Part shown: piece by piece, positions 1 to 8,599 of the stretch | Position numbering within the stretch: position 1 is the first letter of the stretch | Layout of the letters: every line of letters starts with the position of its first letter | The notes under the pieces: model-generated | What the model was told of the DNA's origin: nothing | The model's database searches: none | Seen by the model: the letters and a program-made list of their open reading frames with translations, nothing else | Position numbers and translations under genes: made by a program | From: Westiellopsis prolifica IICB1 | GTDB lineage: Bacteria > Cyanobacteriota > Cyanobacteriia > Cyanobacteriales > Nostocaceae | NCBI RefSeq assembly: GCF_004323185.1 | Contig: NZ_NAPS01000003.1 | Span: 206,191 to 270,190, forward strand | Length of the DNA: 64,000 nucleotides | Direction of reading: 5' to 3'

Positions 1-497
1 AGTCATTTCTGGTGAAATTCAAGCTGTACAAACACTCGCAACAGCATTGGCTGCCCAAGGGATAAAGACAACCAGACTCAAAGTGTCCCATGGCTTCCAC
101 TCTCCTTTGATGACACCTATGCTTGAGGAATTTGAGCAAGTTCTGCGACAGGTCAAATTCTCTCGCCCAGGCATAGATTTAATCTCTAATCTCACAGGTC
201 AACTTGCCACACAAGAGATCGCAACTCCAGAGTACTGGTTGAAGCATATTTTGCTGCCAGTACAATTTGCTACTAGTATGCAAACACTGCATCAGCTAGG
301 GTATGAAGTCTTTGTTGAGTGTGGACCTAAGCCTGTATTACTGACAATGGCAAGACAATGTTTGCCTGAAGATGTGGGAGTCTGGCTACCTTGTTTGCGT
401 TTTGGCACACCCGATTGGCAGCAGATGTTAGAGAGTTTAGGACAATTATATGTACGCGGAGTTGCTGTTGATTGGTCTGGTTTTGACCGGGATTATC
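1..497 (+). repeat. Exact AT-domain duplication, copy 1 (matches 20252-20748)
   Basis: By line-by-line reading, every base from 1 to 497 matches 20252-20748, and the left end may extend beyond the window. Identity stops abruptly in the post-AT linker (GATTATCCTC here, GATTATCAAA there). It covers the AT C-terminal half including HGFH. Confidence 0.9.
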
Positions 498-2593
498 CTC
501 GTCGTCGTTTGCCATTGCCTACCTATCCCTGGCAAAGACAGTCTTATTGGATTGAAACCAAAGCCCGACATCAATCACAGTTGACTAGTACTCAGGATTT
601 ACTACACTCTTGGCTTTATCAAGTCCAGTGGCAAATTCAAGAGCTGTCTCAACCTGAATTGGTAGTTCAGTCAGGTATAAAAGTTAATGGGGAGGGTTTA
701 GAATCCCAAGAGTGGGAGATAGAGCCAAACAAAGCAGCAACACAATGGCTAATTTTAGCAGATAAGCAGGGTATCGGTCAGCAACTGGTCACAAAGCTAC
801 AGGCTTCTGGTCACAAGTGTAGCATTGTCTTTGCGGCTCAGGAGTATCAACAGGTAGAAAAAAAATTCTACATTAACCCTGCTGCGCCTGACGATTGGCA
901 AAAACTACTCTTAGCTGTGCATAGCCAAAAAACTCCTTTACATGGAGTCGTACACTTATGGAGCTTGGATATACAGCAGACACAAACGCAGTTGATTTGT
1001 CCCGATGACAATCTTGTTAAAGAGCATAGTTATGGCAGCGTATTACACTTAGTTCAAGCGTTACTACGAACAAGAGAAGCACAACTTCCTAAACTTTGGT
1101 TAGTGACTCAGGGAGCAGTATCGGTTACTCAACCCTCACTTGCAGGACTAGTACAATCGCCAGTGTGGGGTATGAGCAAAGTCATTACTAAAGAACATCC
1201 AGAACTTAACTGTGTGCGAGTGGATTTAGATTCAGAGGTAATGACGAGGCAAGTGGAAGCTTTATGGACAGAGATTTGGTCTAGTTCTAGCAAAGAATAT
1301 GAAGTTGCTTTCCGAGGGCAGAATCGGTATGTGGCTAGGTTAAAGCGTTTTGAGCCAATCTCACGAACAGTGTATGCAGGCAGGCTAAAGTTTAGCCAAG
1401 ATGGAACTTATTTAATTACTGGCGGGTTAGGTGAACTCGGTTTGCTCGTCGCTGATTGGATGGTAGAACATGGAGCAAGGCAATTAGTCTTAGTAGGACG
1501 TAGCCAGCCTTCACCTCATGTCAATGCACAGTTACAGGAACTACAACAAGCTGGAGCAAAAGTACTCGTGGCTGAAGCTGATGTTGCACAAACTGAGCAA
1601 CTCGCGCGAGTACTTTCACAGATAGAAGAAAATGCATTGCCACCGTTACGAGGTATAATTCATGGTGCTGCTGTGTTAGATGATGGAATTGTTTTACAGC
1701 AATCGTGGGAACGTCTGGAAAAGGTGATGGCACCTAAGGTGCAAGGAGCTTGGAATTTGCATACTCTGACTTTACATCAGCCTCTAGACTTCTTTGTGTT
1801 GTTTTCGTCTGTTGCATCTTTACTAGGCTCTCCCGGTCAATCTAACTACGCTGCTGCAAACGCTTTTCTGGATGCACTAGCTCATTATCGTCAAGGGCAA
1901 GGGCTACCAGGACTCAGTATTAACTGGGGAGCAGTCTCACAAGTAGGACTCTTTGCCAAGCGTCACATAAGTGGGCAAGCAAGGATGAAGGGAATCGGCA
2001 CAATCGAGCCGCAAAAGGTATTAGATGTGCTAGAGTTGTTGCTGTCGCAATCTGCTGCACAAGTTGGAGTCGCCTCTGTTGATTGGTTGCAGTTCGAGGA
2101 AAAGTCAAGAAATCAGCAATTTTATACTGATTTCACAGCCAGCTTACAGCAAAAAATAACGCCTTCTGAGCAACAGAATTTTCCTCTGCGGTTACAGGAA
2201 ATTCCTCTTAGTAAGCGTCGCGAACACTTAGTGTCTTATATTTGCTTCCAAGTCGCAAACATTTTAGGCTTCAATCAATCTCAGCCTTTGGATTTGCAGA
2301 AATCATTTTTCGATCTAGGGATGGATTCTCTGATTGCGGTGGAGTTAAGAAACTGTATTCAAACTGATATCGGACATTCTCTCTACCCAACTCTGGTTTT
2401 TGACTACCCAACAGTTGAAGCCTTAGTAAATTATTTATCTGAGAATGTATTTTCTGAGATTTTAGATGAATCTGTTGTGGCGTCTCAAAAGAAAATCCGA
2501 AAAGCTACCACTTTGGAGAATTTGGAAGCAAAATCTCAGGAAGAACTTGCTGATTTACTTGCCAAAAAGTTGAAATCCCTAAAACGGAGCTAG
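1..2593 (+). CDS. Modular PKS, 5'-partial: AT(C-terminal part)-KR-ACP
   Basis: The gene runs off the left edge; the first complete in-frame codon is at nt 2, inside an acyltransferase domain, and the internal TTG at 47 is not a credible start. Residues below count from nt 2. The AT remnant has an HGFH specificity motif near residue 30 (a variant of the malonyl-type HAFH) and a post-AT linker ending YPWQRQSYW. There is no DH. A ketoreductase follows: nucleotide motif TGGLGELG (about 472-480), LDD motif (B-type), catalytic Tyr616. An ACP with GMDSL (Ser776) and a C-terminal docking tail ([11 protein letters not shown]) complete the module. The expected product is a beta-hydroxyacyl chain. The stop lies 5 nt before the next gene, behind an AG-rich ribosome site. 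The KR has HGAAVLDDG where HAAGVLDDG is usual; I expect it to be active but altered. The AT part is identical to that of the 18054 gene and the KR nearly identical to that of the 11199 gene. Confidence 0.93.
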   Translation, partial: VISGEIQAVQTLATALAAQGIKTTRLKVSHGFHSPLMTPMLEEFEQVLRQVKFSRPGIDLISNLTGQLATQEIATPEYWLKHILLPVQFATSMQTLHQLGYEVFVECGPKPVLLTMARQCLPEDVGVWLPCLRFGTPDWQQMLESLGQLYVRGVAVDWSGFDRDYPRRRLPLPTYPWQRQSYWIETKARHQSQLTSTQDLLHSWLYQVQWQIQELSQPELVVQSGIKVNGEGLESQEWEIEPNKAATQWLILADKQGIGQQLVTKLQASGHKCSIVFAAQEYQQVEKKFYINPAAPDDWQKLLLAVHSQKTPLHGVVHLWSLDIQQTQTQLICPDDNLVKEHSYGSVLHLVQALLRTREAQLPKLWLVTQGAVSVTQPSLAGLVQSPVWGMSKVITKEHPELNCVRVDLDSEVMTRQVEALWTEIWSSSSKEYEVAFRGQNRYVARLKRFEPISRTVYAGRLKFSQDGTYLITGGLGELGLLVADWMVEHGARQLVLVGRSQPSPHVNAQLQELQQAGAKVLVAEADVAQTEQLARVLSQIEENALPPLRGIIHGAAVLDDGIVLQQSWERLEKVMAPKVQGAWNLHTLTLHQPLDFFVLFSSVASLLGSPGQSNYAAANAFLDALAHYRQGQGLPGLSINWGAVSQVGLFAKRHISGQARMKGIGTIEPQKVLDVLELLLSQSAAQVGVASVDWLQFEEKSRNQQFYTDFTASLQQKITPSEQQNFPLRLQEIPLSKRREHLVSYICFQVANILGFNQSQPLDLQKSFFDLGMDSLIAVELRNCIQTDIGHSLYPTLVFDYPTVEALVNYLSENVFSEILDESVVASQKKIRKATTLENLEAKSQEELADLLAKKLKSLKRS
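1400..1936 (+). repeat. Near-identical KR-domain duplication, copy 1 (matches 16848-17384)
   Basis: The ketoreductase core is gap-free and nearly identical to 16848-17384, with fewer than 20 mismatches by my reading. The amino-acid differences fall mostly at KR motifs (GELG/GGLG, HGAAV/HAAGV, LDDG/LDDA, NYAAAN/NHAAAN), while the flanking protein diverges. Confidence 0.85.
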
Positions 2594-2598
2594 AGAGA

Positions 2599-5334
2599 AT
2601 GGGTCAGAATCCAGAAGCTCAAGACTACAGCGTTTTACTACGAGATGCTCTGGTCGAAATTGAAGAAATGCAATCCAAAATCAAGACATTGGAGCAAGAG
2701 AAAAAAGAGCCAATCGCTATTATTGGGATGGGTTGCAAATTTCCTGGAGGAGCTGATAACCCAGAAACTTTTTGGCAAATGCTGTCTCATGGAGTAGATG
2801 CAATTCAAGAAGTACCAACAGACCGATGGAATGTTAATGCATACTACGACCCAAATTTAGAAAGCCTTGATAAAATGAATACCCGTTGGGGTGGCTTTTT
2901 GAACGGGATTGATCAGTTTGATCCTCATTTTTTTGGTCTCTCAAGAGGTGAGGCGTCAGTTATGGACCCACAACAACGCCTGCTTCTAGAAGTGACTTGG
3001 GAAGCTTTGGAAAATGCTGGAATTGCTCCAGAGCGAATTGCTGGTAGTAAAACAAGTGTCTTTGTTGGGATTGCTAGTGCAGATTATTACAAGTCCTTGC
3101 TCAACCCTCCGACACGAGGAGGTACAGGAATTGCAAATAGCATTGCTGCCAATCGCTTGTCTTACTTGTTTGATTGGCAGGGACCTAGCGTAACAGTAGA
3201 CACCGCCTGCTCATCTTCGCTGACTGCAGTTCATCTAGGATGCCAAAGCTTACGAACAAGAGAGTCAAATTTAGCTTTGGTCGGTGGTGTAAATGTTATT
3301 TTGATACCAGAATTAGCTATCACCTTATCCCAAGCTGGTATGATGGCTTCAGATGGTCGCTGCAAGACCTTCGATGCGTCTGGTGACGGTTATGTGCGCT
3401 CAGAAGGTTGCGGAATGATTGTTCTCAAGCGTCTGTGTGATGCTCTAGAAGATGGCGATCGCATTCTTGCACTAATTCCAGGTTCGGCAGTTAATCAGGA
3501 TGGTCGCAGTATTGGGTTGAGTGCACCTAATGGTCTGGCTCAACAAGCAGTTATGCGTCAAGCTCTGTCACAAGCTGGAGTAAAACCAAGTCAAATTAGT
3601 TATGTAGAAGCTCACGGTACAGGAACTCCTCTTGGAGATCCAATTGAGGTTCATTCTCTCAAAGGTGTACTGACTCAAGGGCGTTCATCAAAGCAGTTAT
3701 GCTGGATTGGCTCAGTCAAGACTAACATTGGTCATTTGGAAGCGGCGGCTGGTATCGCAGGTCTTATTAAAGTGGTACTGTCTTTACAGTATAAACAAAT
3801 ACCACCTAATTTGCATTTAAAGCAGCTGAATCCGCACATTGACTTAAAAAATAGCCCATTTGCAATTCCAACTCAGTTACAGCCTTGGTTAATTGAAACA
3901 ACAAATCAACAAAGATTTGCTGGTGTCAGCTCCTTTGGCGTTGGAGGGACAAATGTTCATGTGGTACTAGAAGAAGCATCTACTGATTTAGGATTGAAGA
4001 CTGACTATTTAGAATCATTGATAGATGATAAATCATCTACCAGTTCACAATTTGAGCAGCTACAAAATTTAAAATCTTTAGTTGAACGCCCTCTGCACAT
4101 TTTAACTCTGTCAGCGAAAAAAGATCAGGCTCTCAAAGAACTTGCAAATCGCTACGAGCGTCATATAGCAGAAGATTCCAAGAAAGACAAAAAAGAGTTT
4201 CCTTCTTTGCCAGATATCTGCTTTACAGCTAATACTGGGCGATCGCATTTTGATTATCGCCTAGCAATTGTTGCTGATTCTCCTGAAACTTTGCAAAAGC
4301 AGTTGATTGCTTTCGCCACTGCTCACGAGACTAACGGCTACTTGCAAAATCAAGTCTCAAGACAGAATCGTCCAAAGATAGCTTTTCTATTTTCTGGGCA
4401 AGGAACTCAATACATACAGATGGGACGCCAGCTCTACGCTACTCAGCCCACCTTCCAGAAAATTTTAGATCAATGCGATGAATTGTTGCGCTCTTATTTG
4501 CAACAACCCCTCCTATCAGTTCTCTATCCAGAATCTAGAGAATTTTCAGCCCTGAATGAAACATCCTATACTCAGTCACCATTGTTTGCCCTAGAGTACG
4601 CGTTAGCTCAATTATGGCGTTCTTGGGGAATAGAACCAGATGCTGTTATTGGTTATGATGTGGGAGAATATGTAGCAGCCTGTGTTGCTGGAGTTTTCAG
4701 CCTTGAAGACGGACTTCGGTTGATGGCTAAACGTGAGAGAATAATAAAGGAGCAACTAGGCAAAGCAAAAGTAGCAGCGGTACCTGCTGAAAAATCACTG
4801 ACGACTGAAGCAGTGAGTTTTCACCAAAACTCAGTCTCTATTGCTGCCGTCAATTCCTCTAAATCTAAAGTCGTTGTGGAGTATGAGCAGAGTGTAGATT
4901 CCATGAAGTTTACTGCTCCACATCTAACACTCATTTCTCGGCTGACAGGGAAAATAATTCCCTTTGGAGAGGTTCCAGATGCGAATCATTGGCATCACTA
5001 CACACCAGAGCCAATGATTTTTCATCAAGGAGTGCAGACTTTAGTAGCTCAAGGTTATGAACTGTTTCTAGAAATTGGCCCAACGGATGACTTGATTCAC
5101 AGGTGTAAGCAAGGTCTACCAAAAGCAACTGCGACTTGGTTAGCCTCTTTGAAGAAAGAACAGGATAACTGGGTAACACTTTTAGACAGTCTCAAAACAA
5201 TTTACCTCAATGGTATTGACGTCAATTGGGTTGGATTTGACCAAGACTATGTAAGAAACCGAGTAGCACTACCTACCTATCCATTTCAACGAAAACGATG
5301 TTGGCTGGAACCAGAGGAAATAAGAACTTATTAG
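2599..5334 (+). CDS. PKS KS-AT didomain with inactivated AT and no ACP
   Basis: 911 aa. An N-terminal coiled-coil docking segment (about 8-35) precedes a ketosynthase with an intact triad: Cys204 (DTACSSSL), the His of EAHGTGT and the His of NIGHLE. The AT keeps the FSGQGTQY entry motif, but the nucleophile motif GHSxG reads G685-Y-D-V-G, with Asp687 in place of Ser. About 45 residues carrying the HAFH specificity loop are missing. The protein ends at the post-AT linker (PTYPFQRKRCW), so there is no reductive domain, ACP or C-terminal docking helix. The KS should condense, while the AT should not load an extender. Immediately downstream is the HMG-CoA-synthase cassette, so this KS may build the beta-ketone that is branched. 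Alternatively it may decarboxylate malonyl on the donor ACP, although dedicated decarboxylase KSs usually have Ser for the active Cys. Start ATG 2599 lies just after a GGAGC/GAGAG stretch. Confidence 0.92.
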   Translation: MGQNPEAQDYSVLLRDALVEIEEMQSKIKTLEQEKKEPIAIIGMGCKFPGGADNPETFWQMLSHGVDAIQEVPTDRWNVNAYYDPNLESLDKMNTRWGGFLNGIDQFDPHFFGLSRGEASVMDPQQRLLLEVTWEALENAGIAPERIAGSKTSVFVGIASADYYKSLLNPPTRGGTGIANSIAANRLSYLFDWQGPSVTVDTACSSSLTAVHLGCQSLRTRESNLALVGGVNVILIPELAITLSQAGMMASDGRCKTFDASGDGYVRSEGCGMIVLKRLCDALEDGDRILALIPGSAVNQDGRSIGLSAPNGLAQQAVMRQALSQAGVKPSQISYVEAHGTGTPLGDPIEVHSLKGVLTQGRSSKQLCWIGSVKTNIGHLEAAAGIAGLIKVVLSLQYKQIPPNLHLKQLNPHIDLKNSPFAIPTQLQPWLIETTNQQRFAGVSSFGVGGTNVHVVLEEASTDLGLKTDYLESLIDDKSSTSSQFEQLQNLKSLVERPLHILTLSAKKDQALKELANRYERHIAEDSKKDKKEFPSLPDICFTANTGRSHFDYRLAIVADSPETLQKQLIAFATAHETNGYLQNQVSRQNRPKIAFLFSGQGTQYIQMGRQLYATQPTFQKILDQCDELLRSYLQQPLLSVLYPESREFSALNETSYTQSPLFALEYALAQLWRSWGIEPDAVIGYDVGEYVAACVAGVFSLEDGLRLMAKRERIIKEQLGKAKVAAVPAEKSLTTEAVSFHQNSVSIAAVNSSKSKVVVEYEQSVDSMKFTAPHLTLISRLTGKIIPFGEVPDANHWHHYTPEPMIFHQGVQTLVAQGYELFLEIGPTDDLIHRCKQGLPKATATWLASLKKEQDNWVTLLDSLKTIYLNGIDVNWVGFDQDYVRNRVALPTYPFQRKRCWLEPEEIRTY

Positions 5335-5355
5335 AAGCTAAAGGATAAAGTTAAA

Positions 5356-6582
5356 ATGCCTGTAGGAATAGAGAAAATCAGTTTATATGCAGGGCGCTTC
5401 TATCTTGATATAGCCGAGTTAGCAGAGGTCAGAGGTCTAGACTTAAATTACATTGTTAATAACTTAATGTGTGAGCGTCGCTCAGTTTATCCAGCTTATG
5501 AAGATGCTGTAACTTTGGCAGTTAATGCTGCAAAAAAGCTTTTATCACCAGAAGATGTTAAAGATATTGAGCTACTTATTGTTGGTACTGAATCTGCGGT
5601 TGATTTTGGTAAATCTATATCAAGTTGGGTGCATCGTTTTTGCAACTTGCCAGCTAATTGTCGCAACTTGGAGGTTAAACAAGCCTGTTATGGTTGCACA
5701 GGCGGATTGAAAATGGCTGCTTCCTGGGTCGCTTCTGGTATCCGTCCTGGGAAAAAGGCTTTGGTTATAAATGCAGATATCAGCCGCAACGCTGTAGGGA
5801 CTGAATTTGAACATTTGGGTGGTGGTGGTGCAGTTGCCATGCTAGTCAGCGATCATCCCCAAATTCTTGAAATTGAATTAGAAAAAGCTGGCTACTGGAT
5901 GAATGAGATTTATGACACTTTTCGTCCTACTGCCAAAGTTGAAATGATCAACGATCAAATAAGCGTTTACTCATATCTTGATGCATTGGATGGAGCTTAT
6001 GAAAACTACGAACAAATAGTTGGTCAAGTAGATTATGATGCTGATTTTAAAAAGCACATTTATCACGCTCCTTTCCCAGGTATGCCACTTCAGGCTCATC
6101 GCACAATAATAAGTAGATTTAACATACAAGATAAAGCAAGTTTCAAACAAAATTATCAGCAAAAAGTCAAAGAAAGCATTTATTTTGCCAAACAAATTGG
6201 TGCTTTCTACGGAGGTTCTAACTTCCTTTGTTTACTAGGTTTACTAAATTCATCTACAAATCTCAATCCAAGAGATAGAATATCGTTATTCGCTTATGGT
6301 TCCGGTTGCCAAGGTGAGTTTTATAGTGGTTTTATTGGTTCCACAGCTCAAGAAAGGGTAGCAGCGCTTAATCTTGAGCGACATCTTAATGAACGGATGC
6401 ATTTAACGATAGAGGAGTATGAAGAAATTGAAATCGAGAGAGAAAAGTATATTGATTGCTCTGACTATGAACCGGAACGCAATCTTACCACAAATGCAGC
6501 TTATGAAAAGATGTATGAAGGTCAAGGACTTTTAGTGCTGAAGCAATTAGAAAACTACCACAGGAGATACGAGTGGAGTTAA
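5356..6582 (+). CDS. HMG-CoA synthase-like enzyme of polyketide beta-branching
   Basis: 408 aa, the usual size of the CurD/MupH/PksG group. It is expected to condense acetyl from a donor ACP with the beta-ketone of an ACP-bound polyketide, giving an HMG-like intermediate. The nucleophile is Cys111 in KQACYGCTGG. A Glu lies in GTESAVDFGKS (about 79) and a His in the HAPFPGMP segment (about 235), completing the Glu-Cys-His set of the family. The start at 5356 follows an AAAGGATAAAG ribosome site, 21 nt after the KS-AT stop. The stop overlaps the next gene start. Expected partners are the two enoyl-CoA hydratase-like proteins at 6573 and 7366 and the discrete ACP at 8246. The assignment rests on the family motif and on the intact cassette order. 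Confidence 0.93.
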   Translation: MPVGIEKISLYAGRFYLDIAELAEVRGLDLNYIVNNLMCERRSVYPAYEDAVTLAVNAAKKLLSPEDVKDIELLIVGTESAVDFGKSISSWVHRFCNLPANCRNLEVKQACYGCTGGLKMAASWVASGIRPGKKALVINADISRNAVGTEFEHLGGGGAVAMLVSDHPQILEIELEKAGYWMNEIYDTFRPTAKVEMINDQISVYSYLDALDGAYENYEQIVGQVDYDADFKKHIYHAPFPGMPLQAHRTIISRFNIQDKASFKQNYQQKVKESIYFAKQIGAFYGGSNFLCLLGLLNSSTNLNPRDRISLFAYGSGCQGEFYSGFIGSTAQERVAALNLERHLNERMHLTIEEYEEIEIEREKYIDCSDYEPERNLTTNAAYEKMYEGQGLLVLKQLENYHRRYEWS

Positions 6583-7361
6583 TGTCAAAACCTATTAAAT
6601 ATGAACTAACTTCAGGTGTCGCTTGGATTACATTAGCAGCACCTCAATTAGGCAATACAATTAATTGTAAATCGGTTTTTTATCTCAATCAATTCCTCCA
6701 ACAAGCTACCACTGATGAGTCTTGCCGGGTCATTATTATCTCGGCAGAAGGTTCTGATTTTTGCAAAGGATTTGACTTAGAAACAAGCTGGATTGATGGT
6801 CATGAAAAATCAGAGCTATGTACAATGTTTTTGGATTGTTTAAGTTTGATCCATAGCTCTAGCCGACCAGTGATTGCTAGTATAGAAGGAAATGTAACTG
6901 CTGGTGGTGTTGGTCTAGTAGCAGCTTGCGATTTGGTATTAGCTAATGAGAATGTTGGCTTCATGTTATCAGAAGTGATTGTAGGCATGATTCCTGCGCT
7001 CATAGCGCCATTTCTATTGCGCCGTCTATCGCCAGCGCGGTTGAAATATATGGCTTTGAGTACTTGTAGCATCACGACCTCAGAAGCAAAGGAAATTGGA
7101 CTCGTCGATGAAGTCGTTGCTGTTGGAGAAATGACTCAACAGCTCAATCAACAATTAAAACGGCTATTTCGTGCTTCCCCTCAAGCCATAGCTGAAACTA
7201 AACGATATCTTGAAAAGTTGGAATTTAAGAAGTTCCCTCTACAAAAGAAATTTGCTATTCATCAACTGATTTCATGGTTAGAACAGCCAGAAGTTGTTGC
7301 AGGAATCCAAACCTTTGCCCAGGGATTCACTCCTCCATGGTTTCAAAAATATAAGGGTTAA
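6573..7361 (+). CDS. Enoyl-CoA hydratase-like dehydratase (ECH1) of the beta-branching cassette
   Basis: 262 aa crotonase-fold protein, the probable counterpart of CurE/PksH, which removes water from the HMG-ACP adduct. Visible family features are the oxyanion-hole segments (ISAEGSDFCKGFDL and IEGNVTAGGVGLVAACDLVLA) and a Glu in the SEVIVGMIP segment. Two starts are possible: GTG 6573, which overlaps the HMGS gene by 10 nt and sits 6 nt after AGGAG (6562-6566), or ATG 6582, which shares TAATG with the HMGS stop. The spacing favours GTG. Translation is likely coupled to HMGS. The split into ECH1 and ECH2 is inferred from gene order and sequence type. Confidence 0.86.
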   Translation: MELMSKPIKYELTSGVAWITLAAPQLGNTINCKSVFYLNQFLQQATTDESCRVIIISAEGSDFCKGFDLETSWIDGHEKSELCTMFLDCLSLIHSSSRPVIASIEGNVTAGGVGLVAACDLVLANENVGFMLSEVIVGMIPALIAPFLLRRLSPARLKYMALSTCSITTSEAKEIGLVDEVVAVGEMTQQLNQQLKRLFRASPQAIAETKRYLEKLEFKKFPLQKKFAIHQLISWLEQPEVVAGIQTFAQGFTPPWFQKYKG

Positions 7362-7365
7362 ATGA

Positions 7366-8115
7366 ATGACTAAAATTTTAGTAACCAATATTGAGGAAGG
7401 AATTTTTCAGCTTAAAATTAACGATCATGAAAATAAGAATCGCCTGAGCAAAGAACTTTTAAGGGAATTCTTGATTGCTTTAGAGACTCTTGCTGCAAAG
7501 CCCACACTTAAGGTACTGATTCTTACAGGTTATGAAGAAATTTTCTGTGCTGGAGGTTCACTGGAAATTCTCCAACAAATTTCTCATGGAAAGACTGATG
7601 TCAAAAATTTACTTATTCCAGTGATCAACAAAATTCTTAGCTTTCCTGTACCACTTATAGGTGCCTTGCAGGGACATGCATTAGGAGGAGGATTAATGTT
7701 TGCTCTTTGTTGCGATATTTTGGTAGCATCTGAAAGTAGTCGATATGGGGTTAATTTTACAGACTTGGGGTTCACCCCTGGCATGGGTGCAACTTCTCTA
7801 TTACCAGCATTAGTTGGAAGTTATTTTGCCAATGAGATGCTACTGACTGCAAAATTTTACAAAGGTAGAGAACTCAAAGATAGAGGCTTGTTCAATTATG
7901 TTGTGTCCTCTGAAGAAGTGATGAGTGTAACTCTGGACATAGCAAGAAGAATAGCAGAAAAACCAAGACATGTTCTCGAAATGCTCAAAGACACCATATC
8001 TCTACCGCGACAACAGGCTCTTCAAGAGGCTGCATATCATGAACATTTAATGCACAAAATTTGTTTTAGTTACCCAAGTGCTACAGATTACATAGAAGCT
8101 ACTTATTTAAGCTAA
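7366..8115 (+). CDS. Enoyl-CoA hydratase-like decarboxylase (ECH2) of the beta-branching cassette
   Basis: 249 aa, crotonase fold, the probable PksI / CurF-ECH2 counterpart, which decarboxylates the glutaconyl-ACP formed by ECH1 to leave a beta-methyl or methylene branch. Oxyanion-hole segments are visible at LTGYEEIFCAGGSLE and ALQGHALGGGLMFALCCDILVA, followed by GVNFTDLGFTPGMGA. The start lies 4 nt after the ECH1 stop, within AAATGAATGAC, so the three enzymes form one tight operon segment. No halogenase or reductase domain is fused to it, unlike curacin or jamaicamide CurF/JamJ, so from the sequence alone a plain alkyl or alkenyl branch is expected. Confidence 0.87.
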   Translation: MTKILVTNIEEGIFQLKINDHENKNRLSKELLREFLIALETLAAKPTLKVLILTGYEEIFCAGGSLEILQQISHGKTDVKNLLIPVINKILSFPVPLIGALQGHALGGGLMFALCCDILVASESSRYGVNFTDLGFTPGMGATSLLPALVGSYFANEMLLTAKFYKGRELKDRGLFNYVVSSEEVMSVTLDIARRIAEKPRHVLEMLKDTISLPRQQALQEAAYHEHLMHKICFSYPSATDYIEATYLS

Positions 8116-8132
8116 AGCAGCTGACTTGAAAA

Positions 8133-8149
8133 AGTGCTGAGTGCTGAGT
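8133..8149 (+). repeat. Short tandem repeat AGTGCTG x2 plus AGT
   Basis: Two and a half copies of AGTGCTG lie in the 130-nt gap between ECH2 and the donor ACP. Heptamer arrays of this kind are common in intergenic DNA of filamentous cyanobacteria. No function is assigned. Confidence 0.7.
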
Positions 8150-8245
8150 AAAAGTTAATAAGTACGTACGCAGGTTTTCATGCATCCTGGTCTACGCAGT
8201 TCATGGTGACTAATTCATATAACCTAAAATAGTAGGACACAAGCA

Positions 8246-8506
8246 ATGGAACGAGAACAGATACTAAAAGTCGTTGTCAAAAATATTAAGCTCAATATAG
8301 ATGGTCTTGAGGACATTGAAATTGACCCGGAAAAACCGATGTCAGCTTATGGAGCTGAAAGTTTAGATGTTGTCGAAGTTGTTTCTTCCTCAATGCGTGA
8401 ATTGAAAATTAAAATTCCTAGAACAGAGCTAGCCAATTTGAGTAATGTTAATGACTTAGTAGAGCTATTTAGTAAGTTTCAAAATAGCACATCTGTAGGA
8501 AATTAA
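8246..8506 (+). CDS. Discrete acyl carrier protein, probable acetyl donor for beta-branching
   Basis: 86 aa, a single ACP with phosphopantetheine site GAESLD (Ser about 50) and the acidic helix II expected of the AcpK/CurB type. In known cassettes this ACP is loaded with malonyl, decarboxylated to acetyl, and serves HMGS. It follows HMGS-ECH1-ECH2 on the same strand after a 130-nt gap and precedes the KS-ACP protein. Which enzyme loads and decarboxylates it is unclear, because neither neighbouring PKS protein has a working AT. Confidence 0.88.
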   Translation: MEREQILKVVVKNIKLNIDGLEDIEIDPEKPMSAYGAESLDVVEVVSSSMRELKIKIPRTELANLSNVNDLVELFSKFQNSTSVGN

Positions 8507-8599
8507 ATGCATTAGCAAATACGTCAAAACTCGGACGATTTACGAAGCAACCATCCGAAGAGCGATCGCCAAGGTAGTCGTGTTTTTTGGGAGTAGCTC

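Noticed and set aside
1417-1440. KR at the left edge possibly inactive because of GELG in the cofactor motif
   Set aside because: The changed position is a variable one of GxGxxG; the glycines and catalytic Tyr616 remain.
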